In this document: piece by piece, positions 1-8,630 of the stretch
Layout: the number at the start of each line of letters is the position of its first letter
How positions within the stretch are numbered: the first letter of the stretch is position 1
Source: JAFTYO01 sp045644765
GTDB taxonomy: Bacteria > Pseudomonadota > Alphaproteobacteria > RF32 > CAG-239
Assembly: GCA_045644765.1 (NCBI GenBank)
Contig: JAZRHM010000009.1
Coordinates: 1-64,000, forward strand
Reading direction: 5' to 3'
DNA length: 64,000 bases
Position numbers and translations under genes: made by a program
The notes under the pieces: generated by a model
Seen by the model: only the letters and a program-made list of their open reading frames with translations
Databases searched by the model: none
What the model was told of the DNA's origin: nothing

Positions 1-1101
1 CATGGTTCTGCTTTGTTTACTCGTGGAGAAACACAGGCATTGGTTGTTACAACGTTGGGAACTGGTGATGATGCGCAGATCGTTGACGGTTTGATGGATG
101 AATACAAAGAAGACTTCATGCTTAATTATAACTTCCCGCCATTTTCTGTTGGTGAATGCGGAAGAATCGGTTCTCCAGGACGTCGCGAAATTGGTCACGG
201 AAAACTGGCTTGGCGTGCAATTCATCCGATGATGCCAAAAGATAAAGATTCTTTTCCTTATACTGTTCGCGTTGTTTCTGAAATTATGGAATCAAATGGC
301 TCTTCTTCTATGGCAACCGTTTGCGGAACAACAATGTCTTTGCAATCAGCAGGTGTGCCTTTAGAAAAACCGGTAGCAGGTATTGCTATGGGATTAATAA
401 AGGAAGATGATGGTCGTGTAGCTATTTTGACAGATATTGTCGGTGATGAAGATCATCTTGGTGATATGGATTTTAAAGTTGCCGGAACAAAAGATGGTGT
501 TACAGCATTGCAAATGGATATTAAAATTACATCCATTACAAAAGAGATTATGGAAAAAGCTTTGGCGCAAGCTCATGAAGGGCGTATCCATATTATGGGT
601 GAAATGGCAAAAGCTATTGCTGAACCAAGAGCAAATGTATCTCCATTAGCGCCACGTATTATTTCTTTAAAAATTCCTACCGATAAAATTCGTGAAGTGA
701 TTGGAACAGGTGGTAAGGTTATTCGTGAAATTATCGAAAAAACCAACACAAAAATTGATATCTCTGATGATGGTGTAGTAAAAATTGCATCTGTTAACAC
801 TCAAGACGGTGAAGCTGCTTTAGATATCATCATGGGTATTGTTGCGGAACCTGAAGAAGGCGTGATTTACAAAGGTGTTATCACTAAGATAATGGACTTT
901 GGTGCGTTTGTTAAGTTTGTCGGCTCAACAGAAGGTTTAGTTCATATTTCCGAAGTTAAAGATGAACGCATTGCTTCTGTTTCTGACTTTTATAAAGAAG
1001 GCGATTGCATTTGGGTAAAATGCATGGGTGTTGATAATCGTGGTAAGTGGAAACTTTCTGCAAAACGCGTAAATCAAGAAACAGGTCAAGACAGAGAATA
1101 A
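1..1101 (+). CDS. pnp: Polyribonucleotide nucleotidyltransferase (PNPase), C-terminal part
   Basis: The frame is open from the first base, so the gene begins before the window. Visible are the end of the second RNase PH-like core (HGSALFTRGETQA, then DIVGDEDHLGDMDFKVAGT, characteristic of bacterial PNPase), a KH domain (IREVIGTGGKVIREI) and an S1 domain (YKGVITKIMDFGAFVKF). PNPase degrades RNA 3' to 5' by phosphorolysis. The protein stops soon after the S1 domain (KWKLSAKRVNQ), so there is no long C-terminal degradosome tail. It is convergent with mlaC, with a shared terminator between them. Identity is secure; only the 5' end is missing. Confidence 0.97.
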   Translation, partial: HGSALFTRGETQALVVTTLGTGDDAQIVDGLMDEYKEDFMLNYNFPPFSVGECGRIGSPGRREIGHGKLAWRAIHPMMPKDKDSFPYTVRVVSEIMESNGSSSMATVCGTTMSLQSAGVPLEKPVAGIAMGLIKEDDGRVAILTDIVGDEDHLGDMDFKVAGTKDGVTALQMDIKITSITKEIMEKALAQAHEGRIHIMGEMAKAIAEPRANVSPLAPRIISLKIPTDKIREVIGTGGKVIREIIEKTNTKIDISDDGVVKIASVNTQDGEAALDIIMGIVAEPEEGVIYKGVITKIMDFGAFVKFVGSTEGLVHISEVKDERIASVSDFYKEGDCIWVKCMGVDNRGKWKLSAKRVNQETGQDRE

Positions 1102-1120
1102 TCCTTACTTGTAAAAACTT

Positions 1121-1159
1121 ATAACCCTCCGAAAGCCAAGCTCTCGGAGGGTTATTTTT
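1121..1159. terminator. Bidirectional intrinsic terminator between pnp and mlaC
   Basis: A perfect 12-bp inverted repeat (1121-1132 with 1144-1155, GC-rich centre ACCCTCCGA) is followed on the plus strand by a T run, and on the minus strand by AAGTTTTTAC. It sits between convergent genes and can serve both. Confidence 0.85.
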
Positions 1160-1179
1160 GTTATATTATAGTAAAAAAA

Positions 1180-1776
1180 TTACTTACTTTTATTACGCAA
1201 GTCAGCAATTAAATCATCTATACCATTTTTTGATTTTTTAATATAAGCAGTATATTCGTTTCTGGCCGTAATTGCCAAACTTACATTTTCAATAATAATG
1301 TCAACGATTTTTAAATTACCATTTGTATCTTTCACACGCCAAATTACCTTTGCCGGAGCTCCCTGTTGCATTGGAACCGTAGTATTTACAAAAATCTGGT
1401 TTTGAGAATTTGATGGTGACGTACCGTTAAATATAAAATTTTTACCTTTGAATTCATCAAAACGCTTTGACCATGTCTTTATATTCATTTGGCGGTATAC
1501 ATTGATAAATTCTTTACGCTGACTTGGTGTTGCCGTATTCCAATATCTTCCTAAAACAAAACGTCCTATAAAATCCAAGTCAAGCGAGCTATTAAAAAGT
1601 TTTTCAAAACGTGCATCTTTTTGTTCTTGTGAAACATTAGAATTAATGATTTGTTCTATACCATCCGAAGTAACTTTTTTGATAAATTCTTCTGCAACAG
1701 ATGGAGTTAATTCTGCCTTTGCGGAAAAAACTACAAATGTTAAAAAAACTGCAAATAATGTAAATATCTTTTTCAT
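1180..1776 (-). CDS. mlaC: MlaC-like periplasmic phospholipid-binding protein
   Basis: 198 residues. An N-terminal signal peptide (KKIFTLFAVFLTFVVFSAKA) directs export to the periplasm. The mature part fits the MlaC/Ttg2D (toluene tolerance) family: FIGRFVLGRYW near residue 75 and a C-terminal segment about residues 130-190 (VIWRVKDTNGNLKIVDIIIENVS in part). MlaC ferries phospholipids between the outer-membrane MlaA complex and the inner-membrane MlaFEDB transporter. It lies 18 bp downstream of mlaA in one operon; the mlaFED genes are not in the window. The start is set by AGAAGGATAAG just upstream. Confidence 0.88.
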   Translation of the reverse strand: MKKIFTLFAVFLTFVVFSAKAELTPSVAEEFIKKVTSDGIEQIINSNVSQEQKDARFEKLFNSSLDLDFIGRFVLGRYWNTATPSQRKEFINVYRQMNIKTWSKRFDEFKGKNFIFNGTSPSNSQNQIFVNTTVPMQQGAPAKVIWRVKDTNGNLKIVDIIIENVSLAITARNEYTAYIKKSKNGIDDLIADLRNKSK

Positions 1777-1794
1777 TTTCTTATCCTTCTGTTG

Positions 1795-2553
1795 TTAATC
1801 TTCATAATCTTCCTCAAAATCAAAATCATAATTTGGAATGTCTTCTTCATCGTTTTTAGAACATAAGCTTATAAATTTTTTACGATTTTGCATAAATGCT
1901 GATTTACTGGCTTCATAAAAATCCACCGAACTACTTTCTAAACTGTCAAGTAAAGCCATGTTTTCAGCTCTTAAATTTATATATTTCAGACCGGTAGTTC
2001 CCCAAACTATCAAATTTTCTTTCTGACTGTCAGAATTTGATAAAGACCAATAAAGCGGGCTCATGTAAGCATCTGCTGTCCAACCGACAAGATGTCTTGG
2101 TGTTGAAGGACCTACAACCGGCAACACTACAAACGGACCATCAGGAATACAATATTTTGCCATCGTTGCATCAAAAGTCGTTTTCTTTTTTTCCAAACCC
2201 CAGCCTGCAGCAACATCAAACATTCCAAACAAACCCAGTGTAGTATTAACAACAAACCTACCGACAGAAATCCCCGTATTTTTAATTTCGCCTTGCAATA
2301 AGTTATTTACCATATAGGTTGGCTCTTCCAAATTATTGAAAAACGATTTTACCCTATTACGCATAAACTTATTTGTTATATTTGCATATCCTGTTGCAAC
2401 GGGTTTAATCAACTTTTTATCTAACTGATAGTTAAATTCAAACATCGCCTTATTATACGCTTCAAGTTTACTATCTTCGCCAACACCTGAAGATGATGAT
2501 GCACACGAACACAGTCCTAAAACGGCTATCGAAAGCAAAATTTTTTTATACAT
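1795..2553 (-). CDS. mlaA: MlaA/VacJ outer-membrane lipoprotein
   Basis: 252 residues with a lipoprotein signal (MYKKILLSIAVLGLCSC; lipobox LCSC, modified Cys17). Family features follow: LEAYNKAMFEFNYQLDKKLIKP, NLLQGEI, GRFVVNTTLGLFGMFDVA and LPVVGPSTPRHLVG, all typical of MlaA. It removes mislocalised phospholipids from the outer leaflet and passes them to MlaC, which is encoded next in the operon. The acidic C-terminal tail (DEEDIPNYDFDFEEDYED) is a lineage-specific extension. The start has AAAGGATAAG before it and a plausible promoter at 2597-2624. Confidence 0.92.
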   Translation of the reverse strand: MYKKILLSIAVLGLCSCASSSSGVGEDSKLEAYNKAMFEFNYQLDKKLIKPVATGYANITNKFMRNRVKSFFNNLEEPTYMVNNLLQGEIKNTGISVGRFVVNTTLGLFGMFDVAAGWGLEKKKTTFDATMAKYCIPDGPFVVLPVVGPSTPRHLVGWTADAYMSPLYWSLSNSDSQKENLIVWGTTGLKYINLRAENMALLDSLESSSVDFYEASKSAFMQNRKKFISLCSKNDEEDIPNYDFDFEEDYED

Positions 2554-2596
2554 TTAACTTATCCTTTAGTTTTAAACTCTTTTTATCATGTTTACA

Positions 2597-2624
2597 AATA
2601 TAGCAATTTTTACCCCAAAATCAA
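2597..2624 (-). promoter_or_regulatory. Candidate sigma-70 promoter of mlaA-mlaC
   Basis: On the minus strand, TTGATT (2619-2624), a 16-bp spacer and TATATT (2597-2602), about 45 bp upstream of the mlaA start. Pattern match only. Confidence 0.4.
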
Positions 2625-2683
2625 CAAAAATATATTTTTTGTTACAATCAAGAAATGTTTTGTGTTTTGCATAATGAATATAA

Positions 2684-2711
2684 TTGACTTATTATCCCTA
2701 ACCAGTAGAAA
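2684..2711 (+). promoter_or_regulatory. Candidate promoter of the DegT aminotransferase gene
   Basis: TTGACT (2684-2689), a 16-bp spacer and TAGAAA (2706-2711), ending 23 bp before the ATG. The -35 box is good and the -10 box is weak. Confidence 0.3.
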
Positions 2712-2734
2712 TTTTTAAAAAAGGAAAATTAAAT

Positions 2735-3895
2735 ATGACTAATAAACCTGTAAATCCTATAAATTTGTTTGACTGTGCCGCTTCTCAAAAAATTATCGGT
2801 CAAGATAAATTCTTAGATGCTTTCAAGAAAATTTTAGATCATGGTGCATATTGTCAAGGTCACGAAACTCGTGAATTAGATCAAAAATTAGCTCAATATG
2901 CCAACACAAAATATTGCGCAACTTGCGGTTCGGGAACAGATGCTTTAACACTTGCTTTAATGGCATGGGATGTAAAACCCGGCGATGCCGTTTTTGTTTC
3001 ATCTTTTACATTTGTAGCAACAGCTGAAGCTCCGGTGTTATTAGGTGCAACTCCTGTTTTTGTTGATTCAAAAGCAGACACTTTCAATATGGACCCTGAA
3101 GATTTGAAACGCGCCATCGCAGAAGTTAAAGCTGAAGGTAAATTAAACTTAAAAGCTGTTATTCCGGTAGATATTTTCGGTTCTCCTTGTGAATATGATG
3201 AAATTATAAAAATAGCACATGAAAACGGCATGAAAGTTTTGTCTGACTCTTGCCAATCTTTCGGTTCTGTTTATTACAATAAAAATGCAGGCTCAATTGC
3301 AGATATGACAGCTACATCATTTTATCCGACAAAACCTTTAGGCGGATATGGCGATGGCGGTGCCGTATTCATTAACTCTGATGCAGAAAACGAAGTTGTT
3401 GTTTCTTCTCGTGTTCATGGTATGAGCGCTGCAGATCGTTATGATAACGTTCGTTTAGGTATGACAGGTCGTATGAACACATTCCAAGCTGCTGTTTTGT
3501 TACAAAAGCTTACGGTTTTCGAACAAGAACTCAAAGACAGATATACAATTGCTTCACGTTATGACAACGAGCTAAGCTCATACTATGGTAAACAAAGAAT
3601 TTTGGATAATTGTAAATCTGCTTATGCATTATATACAATCACTTGTGAAAATCGTGATGAATTAATGAACTTCTTAAAAGAAGCCGGTATTCCTTGTGGC
3701 GCATACTATCCGCGTCCGGTAAATACTCAAACAGCTTACGCGAAATGGAATACACGTTCATTACCTGTTTGCGAAAAATTATCAAAAACAGTCTTGAGCA
3801 TCCCAATGCATCCATATTTGGAAACAGAAGCTCAATCTTATATAATTGAAAAAATGAATGAGTTTGCAGCAAGATACGAATCAAAAGCTGCTTAA
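2735..3895 (+). CDS. DegT/DnrJ/EryC1/StrS-family PLP-dependent sugar aminotransferase
   Basis: 386 residues, normal length for the family. Fold-type-I aminotransferase motifs: the CGSGTDALTLAL phosphate-binding turn, PVDIFGSPCEYDEI, SDSCQSFGS and TSFYPTKPLGGYGDGGA, whose Lys is the expected PLP-binding residue. The GMTGRMNTFQAAVL segment resembles WbpE/PglE-like enzymes that aminate nucleotide-linked keto-sugars for surface glycans. It is monocistronic between divergent mlaA and its own terminator, with no other sugar-nucleotide genes nearby, so the substrate cannot be inferred. AAGGAAAATTAAAT before the ATG supports the start. Confidence 0.88.
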   Translation: MTNKPVNPINLFDCAASQKIIGQDKFLDAFKKILDHGAYCQGHETRELDQKLAQYANTKYCATCGSGTDALTLALMAWDVKPGDAVFVSSFTFVATAEAPVLLGATPVFVDSKADTFNMDPEDLKRAIAEVKAEGKLNLKAVIPVDIFGSPCEYDEIIKIAHENGMKVLSDSCQSFGSVYYNKNAGSIADMTATSFYPTKPLGGYGDGGAVFINSDAENEVVVSSRVHGMSAADRYDNVRLGMTGRMNTFQAAVLLQKLTVFEQELKDRYTIASRYDNELSSYYGKQRILDNCKSAYALYTITCENRDELMNFLKEAGIPCGAYYPRPVNTQTAYAKWNTRSLPVCEKLSKTVLSIPMHPYLETEAQSYIIEKMNEFAARYESKAA

Positions 3896-3917
3896 GATAT
3901 AATAATCTAATTTTTGA

Positions 3918-3945
3918 AAGGTTCTCTTTAAGAGAGCCTTTTTTA
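3918..3945 (+). terminator. Intrinsic terminator after the DegT gene
   Basis: A 10-bp stem with one G-T pair (AAGGTTCTCT with AGAGAGCCTT) and a 3-nt loop, running into a T-rich tract. Confidence 0.8.
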
Positions 3946-3967
3946 TTTGTAAAAAAACAGATATGTG

Positions 3968-3995
3968 TTGAAATTTAAGAATAATGGGTTATAGT
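3968..3995 (+). promoter_or_regulatory. Candidate promoter for plsY-dprA-topA
   Basis: TTGAAA (3968-3973), a 16-bp spacer and TATAGT (3990-3995). Transcription would start near 4002, downstream of the ATG at 3984, which argues for the plsY start at 4032. Confidence 0.5.
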
Positions 3996-4031
3996 TGCAA
4001 ACAGATACATCCTATTTTTGGAGAAAGAACA

Positions 4032-4676
4032 ATGTGCTTATATACTATATTTTTAATATGTGCCGTCAGCGGCTATCTTTTGGGTTCTATACCTTTTGGT
4101 TTGGTTTTGACACGTTTGGCCGGATATGGCGATATTAGAAAAATAGGTTCAGGAAATATTGGTGCCACCAATGTTTTACGCACCGGAAATAAATGGCTTG
4201 CTCTTTTAACTGTTTTATTAGATGCTTTCAAAGCAGGTATAGCAGCTTATGTGGCAACAAAAATTATTCCCGAACAAGATTTTTTTCTTTTCGGTATAGC
4301 AACTAAAACAAATATTGTAGGCGGACTTATTGCCGGTTCTTTCGGCGTTATCGGACATATGTTTCCTGTTTGGCTTAAGTTTAAGGGTGGTAAAGGTGTT
4401 TCCTCAGCATTTGGACTTCTTTTGATGACAAATTGGCCAATTGCTTTAATAGCTCTGGCTACTTGGCTTTTTATGGCATTTACTTTTAAATACTCATCAT
4501 TATCTGCATTGACTGCTGCAGTTTCAATGCCGGTAGTTTCATTTTTTATGTTACCGATGATTTATACAATATTTTACACATTCATTGTTTTGCTTGTAAT
4601 TGCAAAGCATCATGCAAATATTATACGTTTAATCAAGGGACAAGAAAGCAAGATATCATTTAAGAAGAAGCAGTAA
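4032..4676 (+). CDS. plsY: Acyl-phosphate glycerol-3-phosphate acyltransferase PlsY
   Basis: 214 residues, a polytopic inner-membrane enzyme that transfers an acyl group from acyl phosphate to glycerol-3-phosphate, the first step of phospholipid synthesis. PlsY motifs in order: GYLLGSIPFG, GSGNIGATNVLRTG, GHMFPVWLKFKGGKGVSS, then several membrane segments. The ATG at 4032 is chosen because GGAGAAAG lies just upstream and a promoter-like sequence covers the alternative ATG at 3984. The next gene, dprA, begins 4 bp later, as part of a plsY-dprA-topA operon. Confidence 0.95.
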   Translation: MCLYTIFLICAVSGYLLGSIPFGLVLTRLAGYGDIRKIGSGNIGATNVLRTGNKWLALLTVLLDAFKAGIAAYVATKIIPEQDFFLFGIATKTNIVGGLIAGSFGVIGHMFPVWLKFKGGKGVSSAFGLLLMTNWPIALIALATWLFMAFTFKYSSLSALTAAVSMPVVSFFMLPMIYTIFYTFIVLLVIAKHHANIIRLIKGQESKISFKKKQ

Positions 4677-4680
4677 TACA

Positions 4681-5796
4681 GTGGAACATAAAGAGCTTAT
4701 AAATTGGATAAGACTTATCAATTCAAACGGCATCGGACCGATCAGTTTTTATAAACTGTCAGAAAAATATGGCTCAGTTCAAGATGCTCTTGAATATATT
4801 GATAAAGATAAAGTTTTTAGTGTCAGAGAAGCTGAAGAAGAAATAGAAAAAGCTAATAAAAAAGGAATACATATTATTGGTTTGAGCGACGAGGAATATC
4901 CTGAAAGCTTAAAAAGCTTGAATGATGCACCTCCATTGTTATATGTAAAAGGTAATATTGACTTATTAAATCATCCTATATGTGTTTCGATAGTTGGAGC
5001 AAGAAATGCTTCTATTGCAAGCCGAAAAATTGCTTCGAAAATTTCGTTTGATTTAACAAACAATGATATTTTGGTTATATCCGGCATGGCAAGAGGCATA
5101 GATAGTGCTGCTCATAAGGGAGCTTTATATGCAAAAAATCAATCAGGTCCCACTGTTGCCGTTCTAGGAAGCGGAGTAGATATTGTGTATCCGACGGAAA
5201 ATAAAGAATTATACGAACAAATATGCAATCTTGGAGCTATTGTTTCAGAATATCCTCTAGGAACTTTACCGCAAACATCAAATTTTCCTCGCAGGAATCG
5301 AATTGTATCTGCTTTAAGCTCTGCAATTTTAGTTATAGAGGCTTCATTAAACTCAGGTTCATTAATAACTGCCAAATTAGGTCTGGAACAGGGTAAGGAT
5401 ATCTTTGCAGTTCCTTCATCGCCAATAGATGGAAAATCAGCCGGAACAAATAAACTAATCAAAGAAGGTGCTATTCTAACTGAATGTGCCGATGATATAT
5501 TAGATGTTTTACAATATACACAAAGCTTAAAAATTAAAAGTTTTGAAAACAAAAAGACAACATTATTTGCAAACACCCTTGACAAAGTAAAAAAAAGCGA
5601 CAATATACCCGTAAAAATAAAAAAGACAAATGTTGAATCTTTAATCAGTTTAATTGGTGAAAATGGCATAGAAATAGATGAGTTGATACGTCTTAGCGGT
5701 AGCAATGCTAACGAAATCATGGCCAAGATTACCGAATTGGAACTTGATGGAACATTAGAAAGAATAAATACAAATACGTTGATTTTAAAACATTAA
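4681..5796 (+). CDS. dprA: DNA processing protein DprA (Smf)
   Basis: 371 residues starting at GTG. The Rossmann-like DprA core is clear: SIVGARNAS, SGMARGIDSAAHKGAL, GSGVDIVYPTENKEL, EYPLGTLPQTSNFPRRNRI and EASLNSGSLITA. An N-terminal helical region and a C-terminal winged-helix-like region (about 310-371) flank it. DprA loads RecA on incoming single-stranded DNA during natural transformation. No other competence gene is in view, so competence of this strain is not shown. It lies between plsY and topA, a common bacterial neighbour set. Confidence 0.95.
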   Translation: MEHKELINWIRLINSNGIGPISFYKLSEKYGSVQDALEYIDKDKVFSVREAEEEIEKANKKGIHIIGLSDEEYPESLKSLNDAPPLLYVKGNIDLLNHPICVSIVGARNASIASRKIASKISFDLTNNDILVISGMARGIDSAAHKGALYAKNQSGPTVAVLGSGVDIVYPTENKELYEQICNLGAIVSEYPLGTLPQTSNFPRRNRIVSALSSAILVIEASLNSGSLITAKLGLEQGKDIFAVPSSPIDGKSAGTNKLIKEGAILTECADDILDVLQYTQSLKIKSFENKKTTLFANTLDKVKKSDNIPVKIKKTNVESLISLIGENGIEIDELIRLSGSNANEIMAKITELELDGTLERINTNTLILKH

Positions 5797-5809
5797 ACAG
5801 GAAAGACAG

Positions 5810-8266
5810 ATGAAATTAGTTATCGTAGAGTCTCCGGCAAAAGCCAAAACCATTAATAAATATTTAGGAAGCGATTATAAAGTTCTTGCAAGCTTCGGAC
5901 ATATACGTGATTTGCCAAGTAAAGACGGCTCTGTCAATCCGGATAATGACTTTAGTATGTCATGGGAATTAAGTTCAGGCGGAAAAAAACGCTTAAATGA
6001 TATTATAACAACTGTTAAAGATTGCGATACAATTGTTCTTGCATCCGACCCTGATAGAGAAGGAGAAGCTATTGCTTGGCACATTTTAGAAGAACTTACA
6101 GCTCGAAAAAAAATTAAAGATAAGAAAATAGAACGAGTTGTTTTTCATGAAATTACCAAAAATGCCGTCACAGAAGCTATTAAAAATCCACGCAATATTG
6201 ATGATAATTTAGTTTCTGCTTACATGGCAAGACGGGCCTTGGACTATTTAGTAGGCTTTACGCTTTCTCCGGTTTTATGGCGTAAACTTCCTGGCTCAAA
6301 ATCTGCAGGACGTGTTCAATCTGTTGCTTTAAGACTTATTTGTGAACGAGAATCTGAAATTGAAAAATTCAGAGCAGAGGAATATTGGACCATTGATGTT
6401 GATTTATTTAACAATCAAAAAGCCCTTATTCCATCACATCTTATACAATTAGATGGTAAAAAACTTGAAAAATTTGATCTTAACTCTGAAGAAAAAGCTT
6501 TAGAAGCCAAGACAAAAATCGAAGCTCAAGATTTTTACATATCAAATATAGAGCGCAAAAAAACAAACAGATATCCGGCACCTCCATTTACTACATCTAC
6601 TTTGCAACAAGAAGCGGCAAGAAAACTGCGTTTTTCTGCTAAAAAAACCATGCAAATTGCTCAAAAATTGTATGAGGAAGGTTTGATTACATATATGAGA
6701 ACCGACGCTGTAAACTTATCTAAAGAAGCAATAAGCGCGTGCCGAGATGCTATTTTAAAATATTTTGGTGAAGCTTATTTACCGAAAGTTGCTAAAGAAT
6801 ACAAAACAAAATCTAAAAATGCTCAAGAAGCTCATGAGGCTATCAGACCATCTGATGTAATGAACACACCTAAAAAGATGGAAATTAAACTTGATGCCGA
6901 TGCACATAAACTTTATGAACTTATTTGGAAAAGAACCGTTGCTTGCCAAATGAATCCGGCAATTATGGATAGAGTTACAATAGACAGTTCATCTACAGAT
7001 AAACAAATTATTTTAAGAGCTAACGGACAAGTTGTTGAATTTGATGGTTTCTTAAAGCTATATCAAGAAAGTAAAGACGATAACGATGAAGACGATGACA
7101 ATCGTATTTTACCTAACGTTTCGGTTGATGAAAAAGTTGAAAAAGGAGATATCAAACCGGAACAACATTTCACAACCCCTCCTCCACGCTTTACCGAAGC
7201 AAGTCTTGTTAAGAAACTTGAAGAATTAGGCATTGGACGACCTTCAACTTATGCAACTATCATTGCCGTTTTGCAAGAACGCAAATATGTAAAAGTTGAA
7301 AAACTCCGTTTTATTCCGGAAGACAGAGGTCGAATCGTAACCGTATTTTTAGAAAGTTATTTCAAAAAATATGTAGAGTATGATTTTACAGCGCAATTAG
7401 AAGAATTTTTAGATGATGTATCTGCTGGTCAAATGGAATGGAAAAAACTTTTAACCGGTTTTTGGGCAAAATTTATTAAAAACATTGATGCTGTTCAACC
7501 TTTGCAAGTTAAAGATGTAATAGAAAAAATTGACGAGGTTTTGGCTTACCATCTATTCCCTCAAAAAGAAGACGGAAGTGATCCAAGATTATGTCCTGAG
7601 TGTGGCAGAGGCAGAATAAGTGTTAAACTCGGAAAATATGGTGCTTTTCTAGGCTGTTCAAATTATCCTGAATGCAAATACACAAAACCGTTGACTGACG
7701 TCAAAGAAGAGGAGTTACAAGATAGCGATAAATCTAAAATGGAAAAACCTGAAGATAAACTTTTAGGAACACATAAAACTTTAAATATATATCTTAAAAA
7801 AGGTCCTTACGGTTTTTACATTCAATGGGGTGAAGACGCAACAGCAACAACAGAAAAACCTAAACGTGTAGCTGTCCCTAAAAACATGAATCACGAGGAT
7901 ATAACCTTTGAACAAGCCATAAGACTTGTAAGTTTACCTTTTGACTTAGGCGAAGGCATTGAAGTTAATGTTGGAAAATTTGGTCCTTACATAAAGCAAG
8001 GATTAAAATCACATTCGCTCAGTGGCGCGGATAATATTTTCAATATCACTTTGGAAAGAGCTATACAAATTTTAGGAGGTGTACAAGAAAAATCCCAAAC
8101 AACAGTTTTAGGCAAAGATGCAAATGGCAATGAGATTTTATTAAGCAGTGGTCGTTATGGCCCGTATATAAAATGCGGAAAAACAAACTACGCCATCCCT
8201 AGAGAATTAAGAGATAAGGATATAACCTTAGATGATGCCCTGAAAATTATGCAAACCAAAAAATAG
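5810..8266 (+). CDS. topA: DNA topoisomerase I (type IA)
   Basis: 818 residues. N-terminal TOPRIM domain (KLVIVESPAKAKTINKYLG, then ASDPDREGEAIAWH), the catalytic domain with GLITYMRTD containing the active tyrosine near residue 295, one C-terminal zinc ribbon (CPECGRGRISVKLGKYGAFLGC begins it), then topA C-terminal repeats with YGPYIKCGK-type segments. It relaxes negatively supercoiled DNA. The domain order, with glycine/lysine-rich C-terminal repeats, is that of alphaproteobacterial enzymes. AGGAAAGACAG precedes the ATG. It is last in the operon and is followed by a strong terminator. Confidence 0.97.
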   Translation: MKLVIVESPAKAKTINKYLGSDYKVLASFGHIRDLPSKDGSVNPDNDFSMSWELSSGGKKRLNDIITTVKDCDTIVLASDPDREGEAIAWHILEELTARKKIKDKKIERVVFHEITKNAVTEAIKNPRNIDDNLVSAYMARRALDYLVGFTLSPVLWRKLPGSKSAGRVQSVALRLICERESEIEKFRAEEYWTIDVDLFNNQKALIPSHLIQLDGKKLEKFDLNSEEKALEAKTKIEAQDFYISNIERKKTNRYPAPPFTTSTLQQEAARKLRFSAKKTMQIAQKLYEEGLITYMRTDAVNLSKEAISACRDAILKYFGEAYLPKVAKEYKTKSKNAQEAHEAIRPSDVMNTPKKMEIKLDADAHKLYELIWKRTVACQMNPAIMDRVTIDSSSTDKQIILRANGQVVEFDGFLKLYQESKDDNDEDDDNRILPNVSVDEKVEKGDIKPEQHFTTPPPRFTEASLVKKLEELGIGRPSTYATIIAVLQERKYVKVEKLRFIPEDRGRIVTVFLESYFKKYVEYDFTAQLEEFLDDVSAGQMEWKKLLTGFWAKFIKNIDAVQPLQVKDVIEKIDEVLAYHLFPQKEDGSDPRLCPECGRGRISVKLGKYGAFLGCSNYPECKYTKPLTDVKEEELQDSDKSKMEKPEDKLLGTHKTLNIYLKKGPYGFYIQWGEDATATTEKPKRVAVPKNMNHEDITFEQAIRLVSLPFDLGEGIEVNVGKFGPYIKQGLKSHSLSGADNIFNITLERAIQILGGVQEKSQTTVLGKDANGNEILLSSGRYGPYIKCGKTNYAIPRELRDKDITLDDALKIMQTKK

Positions 8267-8276
8267 TTATCACTAT

Positions 8277-8313
8277 AAAATAACACCACCGTTTTTATCG
8301 GTGGTGTTATTTT
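8277..8313. terminator. Bidirectional intrinsic terminator between topA and infA
   Basis: A perfect 15-bp stem (AAAATAACACCACCG at 8277-8291 with its complement at 8299-8313) and a 7-nt loop. The A/T arms supply U tracts in both directions, fitting the convergent genes. Confidence 0.88.
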
Positions 8314-8338
8314 ATAATTATCATTCAAAGAATTAAAT

Positions 8339-8560
8339 TTAATCTTTATGACGAAATGTAATACGACCTTTCGTTAAATCATAAGGGGTCATTTCTATAT
8401 CAACCTTATCGCCAACCATAACTCTAATTCTGAATTTACGCATCTTGCCGGCAGTATGGGCTAAAATTTCCACACCATTTTCAAGTTTTACACGAAACAT
8501 AGCGTTAGGCAGTTTTTCAACAACCTCACCTGTAAGTTCAAGCAGTTCTTCTTTACTCAT
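8339..8560 (-). CDS. infA: Translation initiation factor IF-1
   Basis: 73 residues, exactly family size, a single S1/OB-fold domain. The sequence runs ELTGEVVEKLPNAMFRVKL, then AHTAGKMRKFRIRV and GDKVDIEMTPYDLTKGRI, which are IF-1 hallmarks. It binds the ribosomal A site during initiation. AAAAGGATTTTTT precedes the ATG. A candidate promoter overlaps the end of the upstream histidine kinase gene, so it can be transcribed separately. Confidence 0.97.
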   Translation of the reverse strand: MSKEELLELTGEVVEKLPNAMFRVKLENGVEILAHTAGKMRKFRIRVMVGDKVDIEMTPYDLTKGRITFRHKD

Positions 8561-8601
8561 AAAAAATCCTTTTAAAAACTTTCATTAAAACATTTTCTAC
8601 T

Positions 8602-8630
8602 TGTATAAACTTTATTTTTTAATTTTGCAA
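8602..8630 (-). promoter_or_regulatory. Candidate infA promoter
   Basis: On the minus strand, TTGCAA (8625-8630), a 17-bp spacer and TATACA (8602-8607). Overlaps the last codons of the kinase gene. Weak pattern match. Confidence 0.35.

Noticed and set aside
3984..4031. A longer plsY start at 3984
   Set aside because: It lies in the promoter-like region, has no ribosome site, and adds residues not typical of PlsY; the ATG at 4032 has GGAGAAAG.
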